Shown: positions 9,043 through 16,233 of the stretch, one piece after another | Position numbering within the stretch: the first letter of the stretch is position 1 | How the letters are laid out: each line of letters starts with the position of its first letter | Assembly (NCBI GenBank): GCA_028284155.1 | Contig: JANQSF010000137.1 | Location: 1-64,000 of the forward strand | Reading direction: 5' to 3' | DNA: 64,000 bases | Source: Phycisphaeraceae bacterium | Lineage (GTDB): Bacteria > Planctomycetota > Phycisphaerae > Phycisphaerales > Phycisphaeraceae | Notes under the pieces: generated by a model | Seen by the model: only the letters and a program-made list of their open reading frames with translations | Database searches by the model: none | What the model was told of the DNA's origin: nothing | Made by a program: the position numbers and the translations under genes

Positions 9043-10884
9043 TTAGAACGGCTGGGGTTGGCCGGGGCCGGCGCCGGGGGCCATGCGTTGCATGGCGATG
9101 CCGACGTCTTTCATGAAGACGATGACCTTACGCGGCACGTACAGGCGATTGGTGACGGCGCCCTTGTGGACATCGACACCCATGGCGATGGGCGGAAGAT
9201 TCTTGGGCACCTCGATCTGCTGCGGTGCGCCGAACATGGCCATCATCGTGTTGACGAACGACATGATGCCGCCGATGTTGACGTAGCCTTCCATGACGGG
9301 CGCTTCACCGAGGCCGACCTTGCGGACCTGCGGGATCAGGCCTGTCGTGCCCAGGCCGCCGCCGTCTGCCTTAGCGGCGGCGAGGGCGGTCTTCATCGCC
9401 GCGGGGTCGGGCGTGTTGGTCATGACGACGTACTTGTCGGTCAGGGCGACGTAGCCGCCGGTGCCGGTCGCGCCGGCCATCATGATCATCGGGCCGGCCG
9501 GGCCGAGCTGCTCGACGAGCGCCGGCGGGAGCGTCCAGCGGATCGAGTACTGGTGCACAGGCGTGCCGTCCATGTTCAGGACGTTGGGCGTGTACTGCGG
9601 CTGGAAGGTCATCTCCATCGGCGGCGCGTTGGGGTCGGCATTCGCGCCGGCCAACGCGGCCAGGTCGAGCTTGAACTTCTTCATGGCCTCGAGTTCGGTC
9701 TTGAACTTGTCCAGGTACGCCTTGGGCTGGTCGGCTTGAACGACGGAGATGCCGCCGAACATGTTCGGGCCGAGCGCCTGGGCGTTGGGCGAGATGGTCA
9801 TGGTCGTGGCGTAGCCCTTCATCATCTTCGACAGGCCGGTGCTGCGTCGGATCATGTCGACGATCGGGCCCTTGGTGTCGCCGAGCAACTCTTCCATCAG
9901 GCCGTCAAACCGCATGCCTTCGAGGTTCGCGGCGAACGAGAAGAGGTACGGGCTGTCGGGCAGCGCGGCCAGCAGCTTGGACGACGAGCCGCCGGAGTCG
10001 CCGACGACCTTGGCCAATCGGCTGCCGTCTTTGAACTGGACGCCGAGTGTCAGCCCGAGGCCGCGGTCGTCCAGATCGCCTGAGAGGACGGCCGCGTCGC
10101 CGTCGCGCAGCATGGCTTGAAGACCGTTGCCGTAGAGCGTGACCATGTTCTGGGCGATGCCGGCCATCGCGCCGAGTTGGCCAGCCTCTTGGCCGATCTC
10201 CGCCTTGGCCTCGGCCAACAGCGAGGCGAGCATCGGCTGAAGCTTCGGGCTGAGCGTGCGGAGGTTGACGAACAGCGCGATGTCGCTGCCGCCGACGTAG
10301 TGCGAGCACAGCTCACCGATCTGCTTCTTGAAATCGTTGGTCGCGTTGCCGGGCTTGTAGTCGGCCACGGCCTGCTTCGCCGGGCCGAGCACGGCGAAGT
10401 TGCCGGCCTTCTTCACGAAGCCCTCGCCGCCGGGCTTCATCTCCACTTCCGTCACGTCGCCGTCGGTCTTGGCGCCTTCAAAATTGCCGAGGAAGGCGTT
10501 GTAGTCGCTGACGGGGACGAGAATCACCAGCGGCGGCTCGTCGTTGTTCTGCATCGAAGCGATGAGCTTGTCAGCACTGCCGCCGACGATCAGCCAGGCG
10601 CCGTCGTCGCGGACGCCCTTGGACAGCCCCAATTCGCGCTTCATCAAGCCCAGGACGTCGGCCATCTCCGGCACACCCAGACCGAGCGCGTCGTTGAGCG
10701 CGGCGATCTGCTTGCTGGTGCGCTGGAAGTTGGGCGTGACCAACACGAACGAGGCGTCGGCTGACACCTGGTCGAAGGCGGTGGGCAGGGTTTTCTGCGC
10801 GAACGCCGAGGGCGTCAACGTCAACAGGAGGGCCGCCACCATCATCAGCGCCGTCGCGGGCGCACGTCGTAATGTCCGCATCAT
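9043..10884 (-). CDS. Secreted protein of unknown function (613 aa)
   Basis: The ATG at 10884 has a perfect Shine-Dalgarno (AAGGAGTCC) and begins a Sec signal peptide (RRAPATALMMVAALLLTL, cleavage near AFA-QK). The open frame extends further to 11106, but that part lacks a ribosome-binding site. The mature protein has alternating strand/helix segments, with repeated short phrases such as FVLVTPNFQRT, DIALFVNLRTLSP and YLFSFAANLEGM. These recall the DUF3352-like proteins common in planctomycetes, but I cannot assign a family with confidence. The C-terminus is rich in Gly, Pro and Gln. It is likely periplasmic. The gene stands alone between two strong hairpin regions. Confidence 0.7.
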   Translation of the reverse strand: MMRTLRRAPATALMMVAALLLTLTPSAFAQKTLPTAFDQVSADASFVLVTPNFQRTSKQIAALNDALGLGVPEMADVLGLMKRELGLSKGVRDDGAWLIVGGSADKLIASMQNNDEPPLVILVPVSDYNAFLGNFEGAKTDGDVTEVEMKPGGEGFVKKAGNFAVLGPAKQAVADYKPGNATNDFKKQIGELCSHYVGGSDIALFVNLRTLSPKLQPMLASLLAEAKAEIGQEAGQLGAMAGIAQNMVTLYGNGLQAMLRDGDAAVLSGDLDDRGLGLTLGVQFKDGSRLAKVVGDSGGSSSKLLAALPDSPYLFSFAANLEGMRFDGLMEELLGDTKGPIVDMIRRSTGLSKMMKGYATTMTISPNAQALGPNMFGGISVVQADQPKAYLDKFKTELEAMKKFKLDLAALAGANADPNAPPMEMTFQPQYTPNVLNMDGTPVHQYSIRWTLPPALVEQLGPAGPMIMMAGATGTGGYVALTDKYVVMTNTPDPAAMKTALAAAKADGGGLGTTGLIPQVRKVGLGEAPVMEGYVNIGGIMSFVNTMMAMFGAPQQIEVPKNLPPIAMGVDVHKGAVTNRLYVPRKVIVFMKDVGIAMQRMAPGAGPGQPQPF

Positions 10885-11344
10885 GGACTCCTTACATGAA
10901 AAAGGTCGAGTCGAATGGAGCGCGGCCGCTCCGGGGTTGATCGGTCGGTCCAGCATATCCGCGACGCCCAGTGACGCCAAGTTCGGCCGACTGCCGCGTG
11001 GACGCCCGCCTACAGGGTCGGACATCAGCGCACGATATCCCAACGGCCCGTCCCGGAATTGGGTTCTACGCATGAGAGGATTGCAGGGTTGCAACAGATG
11101 GGGCAATCGCTCGGGACGCCTCTACAATGGCGGGCGGGGAATGCCCTGTAAACAACCTCTCCCCCTGGGAGAGGTCGGCGGCTTCGCCGCCGGGTGACGG
11201 TTCGCGCGGCCGTGATGCGACTTCAAGCGGTGGCGCAGCCGCGCGGAACCCTCACCCCAGCCCTCTCCCAAAGGGAGAGGGGGTTCTTCAGAGACCCGGC
11301 TTCGGGGTGAGCGGTGTGCTCATCGTTTTCTGACGGTTGATCCC
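10885..11344. other. 460-bp divergent intergenic region
   Basis: This separates the divergent secreted-protein gene and mnmA, so both promoters must lie here. No gene is seen. The right half holds the long inverted repeat listed at 11153-11284; the left half shows nothing recognisable. Confidence 0.5.
11153..11284. repeat. Long imperfect inverted repeat
   Basis: The left arm (AACCTCTCCC..., 11153-11210) and right arm (...GGGAGAGGGGGTT, 11240-11284) are inverted. Each arm also contains its own small palindrome (CCCTGGGAGAGG; GGCGGCTTCGCCGCC). It lies 60 bases before mnmA. Confidence 0.6.
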
Positions 11345-12490
11345 ATGAGTCGCACGCGTGGAAAAGTCGTGGTCGCGATGAGCGGCGGGGTGGACAGCTC
11401 CGTCGCCGCGGCGCTGTTGAAAGACGATGGGTACGACGTCGTCGGCTGCTTCATGCGCCTCGGGAGTGTCGACTCCGTGGAGGGACCGGACGACGCGCCG
11501 CCCGTCGCGTGCGACCCAACTTCCGGGGGGACGAAGAAGAACCGGCAAGGCTGCTGTTCGGTCAACGATGCGGCCGACGCGCGGTTTGTCGCGGCGATGC
11601 TCGACGTGCCGTTTTACGTGCTCAACTTCAAGGCCGACTTCGGCCGAGTGATGGACTACTTCGTCGACGACTACAACGCAGGTCGAACGCCCAACCCGTG
11701 CGTGCGGTGCAACGATTGGCTGAAGTTCGGCAAGATGGTGGACTACGCCAAGTCGATCGACGCGGATTACATCGCGTCCGGCCACTACGCGCAGACCGAA
11801 ACGAACGCGGACAAGTGGGGCACGCCGCACGCCGTCTTGCTGCGCGGCGTCGATCACCACAAGGATCAAAGCTACGTCCTGTTCGGCACGAAGCAGGACC
11901 GGCTGGACCGCATGATCCTGCCCGTCGGCCGATACCACAAAGCCGACGTGCGCAAGATGGCTGAACAGATGAAACTGCCCGTCTTCGACAAGCCGGACAG
12001 CTACGAAATCTGCTTCGTGCCCGACAACGACTACCGCGGCTTCGTCGAACGCCGAACCCCCGAGGCCGTGCAACCCGGCCCGCTGCGCGACGTCGATGGC
12101 AACGACCTTGGCGAGCACGCGGGTCACCAGCACTACACCGTCGGCCAACGCCGCGGCCTGCCCGTCGCGACCGGTCGGCCGATGTACGTCGTCGAGAAAG
12201 ACGCGGCGACGAACGTGGTGACGTTGGGGGACAAAGCTGACCTGATGTCGCAAGGGCTTGTCGCGAATCAAGTGAACTGGTTGATTGATCCCCCCGCTGA
12301 ACCGTTGCGCTGCACGATCAAAGTGCGATCCAACAGCGACCCCGTCCCCGGCGAGGTCGTCGCCACATGTGATGACGAATTGCGCGTCACCTTCGACGAA
12401 CCGCAAGAGGCCGTCGCGGCCGGGCAGGCGGCGGTTTGTTACGTGGGTGAGCGGTTGGTCGGGGGCGGGTGGATTTTGAATGCAAAATGA
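11345..12490 (+). CDS. mnmA: tRNA-specific 2-thiouridylase MnmA
   Basis: This 381-residue enzyme makes 2-thiouridine at tRNA wobble U34. The PP-loop ATP pyrophosphatase motif SGGVDSS is at residues 13-19. GRTPNPCVRCN puts Cys119 and Cys122 at the first catalytic site. DSYEICFVP gives Cys223, the second catalytic cysteine. GHYAQ, the KDQSYVL segment and the C-terminal beta-barrel (CTIKVR, FDEPQEAVAAGQ) match the family. The C-x2-C plus distal C pattern resembles the iron-sulfur-binding type of MnmA rather than the single-Cys E. coli motif. A roughly 30-residue insertion with two adjacent Cys (70-71) follows strand 1. The gene end merges into short AATGCAAAA repeats. Confidence 0.95.
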   Translation: MSRTRGKVVVAMSGGVDSSVAAALLKDDGYDVVGCFMRLGSVDSVEGPDDAPPVACDPTSGGTKKNRQGCCSVNDAADARFVAAMLDVPFYVLNFKADFGRVMDYFVDDYNAGRTPNPCVRCNDWLKFGKMVDYAKSIDADYIASGHYAQTETNADKWGTPHAVLLRGVDHHKDQSYVLFGTKQDRLDRMILPVGRYHKADVRKMAEQMKLPVFDKPDSYEICFVPDNDYRGFVERRTPEAVQPGPLRDVDGNDLGEHAGHQHYTVGQRRGLPVATGRPMYVVEKDAATNVVTLGDKADLMSQGLVANQVNWLIDPPAEPLRCTIKVRSNSDPVPGEVVATCDDELRVTFDEPQEAVAAGQAAVCYVGERLVGGGWILNAK

Positions 12491-12522
12491 GGAATGCAAA
12501 ACGCAAAATGACTGAGGTTTGG

Positions 12523-12596
12523 GTGCCACTGGCGGCTTGTCCGCCAGTGCCTTGACCGCACGACGATCTCACTGGCGGACAAGCCGCCAGTGGCAC
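12523..12596. repeat. Perfect 27-bp-arm inverted repeat, family CACTGGCGG, copy 1
   Basis: The arms 12523-12549 and 12570-12596 are exact reverse complements (GTGCCACTGGCGG...), with a 20-nt loop containing ACCGCACG. Each arm has its own internal palindrome (GGCGGCTTGTCCGCC). A second copy with a related loop is at 20548-20621. Confidence 0.8.
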
Positions 12597-12701
12597 ACAA
12601 TAAAACAATCCGTTCTTGGGTAACCAGTACGTCTGCTCGCAACCGACATCACACTGCCTGCGGCTCCGCCTTGGCCGTGTGATGGCACCGGGCTACTTTC
12701 A

Positions 12702-12944
12702 ATGACCAAGACCGCAATAATTGACGCTGTTCAATCCTTGCTCGCGTCGGCCCAAAACCGAGGCACAAATCAAGGCGTTTTCGTCTACGAAACAATACTC
12801 GAAATGCTAAGGTCTGCGCACACCGATGGTGATGTAAGCGCGATTGCCAACAAGCTAAACCAAGCGTTGCTCGGAATCGAGGCTCATGGCGACTTAACGG
12901 ATGAAGAGTACAGGATTGTCATAAGCCTCCGTACCCAGGCTTGA
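12702..12944 (+). CDS. Small protein of unknown function (80 aa)
   Basis: The 80-residue product is soluble, mainly helical and acidic at the end. No family is recognised. Base composition is lower in GC than the neighbours. It is plausible as a gene because codon use and the helical pattern (AIIDAVQSLLAS, AIANKLNQALLGI) look protein-like, but no clear ribosome-binding site is visible. It sits directly after a hairpin repeat and 42 bp before a small membrane-protein gene on the same strand; the pair could be one unit. Confidence 0.5.
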   Translation: MTKTAIIDAVQSLLASAQNRGTNQGVFVYETILEMLRSAHTDGDVSAIANKLNQALLGIEAHGDLTDEEYRIVISLRTQA

Positions 12945-12986
12945 GTTCGTGGCAGTTCTGAAGGCGCAGCGGACAGAGTCATCTTG

Positions 12987-13313
12987 ATGCCTAGGTCGAC
13001 CGCTAAACAACGCGCCGAAGACGCCTACGCCGGCTGGCGTTGGCACCTCGTGGCGTTCGCTTGCGTCGGTTGCGCCTCCGTTCTCACCGCGGCGGGGTAC
13101 TTCGGGCAGTTTGAACACAATTCGACGGTGGGACTTGCATTGCTCGGTGCCTTCGTCATTGTCGTCCCTATCCTGCTGCTCGTCAGTCTCTTGGCATGTG
13201 GGCTTGCGCTGTATTACCGCGAACCGTCGAACAAACTCATCGTGTTCAAGCTCATTGTGCTCATACTCAGTTTGTTCGCATCGGCGGCTTATCTCTGGAC
13301 CACACTGAATTGA
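12987..13313 (+). CDS. Small multi-pass membrane protein of unknown function
   Basis: This is a 108-residue protein with a basic N-terminus and three or four hydrophobic helices (about residues 19-40, 47-77 and 85-104, the middle one long enough to cross twice). No catalytic motif is seen. A TTG at 12984 could also start it. A strong terminator follows the stop codon directly. The function is unknown. Confidence 0.55.
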   Translation: MPRSTAKQRAEDAYAGWRWHLVAFACVGCASVLTAAGYFGQFEHNSTVGLALLGAFVIVVPILLLVSLLACGLALYYREPSNKLIVFKLIVLILSLFASAAYLWTTLN

Positions 13314-13314
13314 A

Positions 13315-13349
13315 AACCCGCCGACCGCGCAGGCGCGGTCGGCGGTTCT
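13315..13349 (+). terminator. Terminator after the small membrane protein
   Basis: CCGCCGACCGCG (13318-13329) pairs with CGCGGTCGGCGG (13334-13345), flanked by AAAA and TTCT, directly behind the stop codon. It probably also stops the PII transcript coming from the other side. Confidence 0.8.
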
Positions 13350-13381
13350 CATTCCCGTAACGCTGGCCCAGAAAGGCTCGC

Positions 13382-13720
13382 TTACAACGCGTCGTTGTCG
13401 GTCTCGCCCGTGCGGACGCGGACGACCTTTTCGAGGGGGTAGACGAACAGCTTGCCGTCGCCGACCTGGCCGGTGCGGGCGGCCGAGGCGATGGCGTCAA
13501 CCGCTTTGTCCAGGTCTTCGCTCTTGACGGCGACCTTGATCAGGATCTTGGGCACGAAGCCCACGGCCATGCGTCCGCCGCGGTAGCGTTGCGTGTGGCC
13601 TTTCTGCTTGCCGAAGCCCTTGCACTCCAGGGCGGTCATGCCCAGGACGCCGAGGTCGGAAAGCTTGTTCTTTACTTCGTCGATCGCGGTCGGCTTGATG
13701 ATGCATTCGATCATGTGCAT
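13382..13720 (-). CDS. glnK: PII nitrogen regulatory protein lacking the uridylylation tyrosine
   Basis: This is a 112-residue PII protein that aligns without gaps to the N-terminal half of E. coli GlnB. GFGKQKGHT (35-43), Tyr46-Arg47-Gly48 and the KVAVK strand are present, and the C-terminal TGQVGDGKLFV and RVRTGE motifs for ATP and effector binding are intact. The T-loop differs: the residue equal to Tyr51 is Met, Asp54 is Gly and Ser/Ala49 is Gly. AAGGAG lies nine bases before the ATG at 13720. It is encoded just downstream of amtB, as in the glnK-amtB linkage. It should bind 2-oxoglutarate and ATP/ADP and gate AmtB, but cannot be controlled by uridylylation at the usual site. Confidence 0.9.
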   Translation of the reverse strand: MHMIECIIKPTAIDEVKNKLSDLGVLGMTALECKGFGKQKGHTQRYRGGRMAVGFVPKILIKVAVKSEDLDKAVDAIASAARTGQVGDGKLFVYPLEKVVRVRTGETDNDAL

Positions 13721-13819
13721 CGGATGAGTCTCCTTGGGAAACGGCTTGGGTTGGTGTCGCAAGCCGGTTGTGTGTGTCGGGTCGTTCGTTGAACGGGTTC
13801 GGGGTTCCGGGGGTCCAAA

Positions 13820-13843
13820 GCCCGCCCACGGCTGTGGGCGGGC
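13820..13843. repeat. Hairpin between amtB and the PII gene
   Basis: GCCCGCCCACG pairs with the inverted CTGTGGGCGGGC. It stands about 25 bases after the amtB stop codon, within the operon, and may act as an attenuator or processing site. Confidence 0.6.
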
Positions 13844-13867
13844 GTTAGGGGCAAACTATCACCCGCA

Positions 13868-15430
13868 TCAAATCTCGCGGGCGTGGTAGCTCTTGATGTA
13901 GGTGCGCTGGAAGTCGGGGTACGCGCTCATGTCGTGCTCGCCGAGGTCCAGGCCTTCCAGTTCCTCTTCCTCGCTCACGCGGATGCCGATGGTCATCTTG
14001 AGCACGGAGAAGACGACGGCGGCGAAGACGAAGGCGACAGCCATGCACGAGACGGCGCCGATCAACTGCACGCCGAACATGCTCATGTCGCCCCAGATCG
14101 CGACGCAGAGCGTGCCGTACAGGCCACACACGCCGTGGACGCTGATCGCGCCGACGGGGTCGTCGATCTTGATCTTGTCAAAGAAGAGCACGGAGAAGTA
14201 GCAGATCGCACCGGAGACGGCGCCGACGCCAAGCAGCGCCTCGATCCAGTTGCACGTGTCCGGGCCGGCGGTGATACCGACGAGGCCGGCGAGGATGCCG
14301 TTCAGCGACATCGTCAGGTCGGGCTTGCCGCCCATGCCCCACGACAACGCCGTCGCGGCGAAGCAGCCGCCGCACGCGGCGAGCGTGGTCGTGACGAGGA
14401 CGTACGACACGCCGGGGCCGAACGCGCTCAGTTCCGAACCGCCGTTGAAGCCGAACCAGCCGAACCAGAGCAGGAAGACGCCGATGGTGACTAGCGGCAT
14501 GTTGTGGCCGGGGATCGGCTGAACCGTGCCGTCCTTCGCGTACTTGCCCAGGCGTGGCCCAAGGATCAACGCACCGGCTAGCGCGCCGGCGCCGCCGACG
14601 CCGTGCACAAGGGTTGAGCCGGCAAAGTCAGCGAAGTCCATGTCGTCCAACCAACCCTCGCCCCATTCCCACGAGCCGGTCATCGGGTAGAGGATGCCCA
14701 CGAACAGGACGGAGAAGATCAGGAACGGCATCAACTTGATGCGGCCCGCCACTGCGCCTGAAACGATCGTCGCACACGTCGCGGCGAACATGGCCTGGAA
14801 CAGGAAGTCGGTCCAGACGGTGTAGCCGGTGTTGTAAGCGGGCGTGATGCCCTCGTAGCTGTAACCGCCCGCGACGTCGCCGTCGTAGTACTCGCCGCCA
14901 GCCCCGATGCCGAACCCGAAGTTAAAGACGTTCGGGATGATGGACTCTTCATGGCCGGCGCCCGGGTACATGATCAGCCAACCGCAGATCGCGTACATGA
15001 CGATCCCGATACACGGGATCATCGTGTTCTTGAAGAGGATGTTGACCGTGTTCTTGGCCCGCGTCAGGCCGGACTCGACCATCGCGAATCCGAGGTGCAT
15101 GATGAACACGAGCATGGCCGCGATCATGATCCAGAGGTTGTTCACCGTGAACAGTTCCTCTGTGATCTCGGCGTCCTCAAAGATCTTGGCCTTCGCGGCT
15201 TCCTGCTTGGCCTTCTCTTCGGCGGCCGCCTTCTCAGCAGCCAATTCCTCAGCCGTCTTCTCGACTTCTTCCTTGGCGTCGTCGGCGGCCTTCGCCGCGT
15301 CGTCAGCCACGGCTGTCGGTGTCGGGACCGAGCCGGTGTCGTCGTCTTGGGCCAGCGCGGCCGTCGGCAGGCCGACGAGCAGGGCCAGGGCCAGAGCAGC
15401 CAACCAGTGGCGTGCCAGTTTGATTCGCAT
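13868..15430 (-). CDS. amtB: AmtB ammonium transporter with an N-terminal coiled extension
   Basis: This is a 520-residue Amt/Rh channel. The twin pore histidines are His276 (STLVHGVGG) and His432 (GAISVHGVCG). The conserved NLWIMIAAMLVFIMHLGFA first helix, ESGLTRAKN and the Trp-rich IGVFLLWFGWFGFNGGS segment fit the family. A Sec signal peptide (1-28) precedes a segment rich in Ala, Glu and Lys (about 40-85) that should form a periplasmic coil; this is not usual in AmtB. AAGGAG gives a clear ribosome-binding site before the ATG at 15430. A sigma-54-like promoter lies 75 bases upstream. The PII gene follows. Confidence 0.95.
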   Translation of the reverse strand: MRIKLARHWLAALALALLVGLPTAALAQDDDTGSVPTPTAVADDAAKAADDAKEEVEKTAEELAAEKAAAEEKAKQEAAKAKIFEDAEITEELFTVNNLWIMIAAMLVFIMHLGFAMVESGLTRAKNTVNILFKNTMIPCIGIVMYAICGWLIMYPGAGHEESIIPNVFNFGFGIGAGGEYYDGDVAGGYSYEGITPAYNTGYTVWTDFLFQAMFAATCATIVSGAVAGRIKLMPFLIFSVLFVGILYPMTGSWEWGEGWLDDMDFADFAGSTLVHGVGGAGALAGALILGPRLGKYAKDGTVQPIPGHNMPLVTIGVFLLWFGWFGFNGGSELSAFGPGVSYVLVTTTLAACGGCFAATALSWGMGGKPDLTMSLNGILAGLVGITAGPDTCNWIEALLGVGAVSGAICYFSVLFFDKIKIDDPVGAISVHGVCGLYGTLCVAIWGDMSMFGVQLIGAVSCMAVAFVFAAVVFSVLKMTIGIRVSEEEELEGLDLGEHDMSAYPDFQRTYIKSYHAREI

Positions 15431-15505
15431 CGCAGTGATCTCCTTGGAGTGATCCCAATAACAGGCGGAGGCCGACCCACAGCCGGCCAGGAACGAAGGT
15501 GCAAA

Positions 15506-15521
15506 GGCAAAGACGATGCCA
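15506..15521 (-). promoter_or_regulatory. Sigma-54 (RpoN)-like -24/-12 promoter for amtB
   Basis: Read on the minus strand the sequence is TGGCATCGTCTTTGCC. The GG and GC pairs have the exact sigma-54 spacing, and TGGCA plus TTGC match the consensus. It ends about 75 bases before the amtB ATG. Nitrogen control by an NtrC-type activator would fit; no clear activator site was found upstream. Confidence 0.5.
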
Positions 15522-16233
15522 GAATGGGCAAATCACTCACACAGAACCCACAAACGGGGTTTCGAGGCCAGTCTTCTGCCTAATTTGACAACCATGTTCC
15601 AGGTCCAATGCCCTTGAACTAGGCAGTATGATCGCAAAACGCACCCAAGCAGGGCAGAATCGATGTGCAAGAGGCCATCGGCCCTTCCTAACACAGATTG
15701 CGAGCTAGATGGTCCGTCGTTATCTGTGAACTCTCCGGCAGGCACCGCCTCCCCACGTCGGCACCACACTCTGGCTCGGCAGCGTGTGTCCGATAGACCG
15801 CGAGTGCTCCCTCCGTACCCAAGCCGCTCGGGGACACATCCGCCCCGCAGCGCAAGCATCTCAATGCCGACGTGCGGCACCCCAATTCTCGATCGCCCTG
15901 CCGACTGGAAGCGGCCCGCATCAGCCGGTACGATGCCTTGTGTTCGCGGCGGGCCAGGCCCGCTCGCCCAGACGACCGTTGTCGCACGATCAGGGACCCA
16001 AGCCGACACCGCTCCGGCCACGCCGGCCTCCGCGGCCCCCGATTCCCCGCGACACGCCCGACCGGCAACCCACGCGGACCGACCCGGCCAAGCCCACGCC
16101 GAGGCCGAGAACACGACAGGGATCGAAAGCCATGAACCACAGCCCGTCCGCGGCCGTCTCTTGTCCTATGCCGACCGGACAAGCTCGACGCCAAGCCGCC
16201 GCACAGGCTCTACCCCATCGACGGAGCGTGACG
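15522..16233. other. About 700-bp gene-free region upstream of the large secreted protein
   Basis: No believable gene is seen, although an open frame continues upstream of 16234 to 15784. Its translation is Pro/Arg-rich and lacks a ribosome-binding site. One short palindrome, GCGGGCCAGGCCCGC (15949-15963), stands out. The region should contain the promoters for the divergent amtB and the gene at 16234. Confidence 0.4.

Noticed and set aside
8998..10083. Long plus-strand ORF opposite the secreted-protein gene
   Set aside because: It is the antisense shadow of the 613-aa gene; its translation is His/Gly/Arg-rich and no ribosome-binding site is present.
15533..16114. Minus-strand ORF of 193 codons in the amtB upstream gap
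   Set aside because: Composition and residue use look random (Arg, Gly, Ala), there is no start signal, and it overlaps the sigma-54-like promoter region.
15784..16233. N-terminal extension of the large secreted protein
   Set aside because: The frame is open but Pro/Arg-rich; the ATG at 16234 has a GGAG site and begins the signal sequence.
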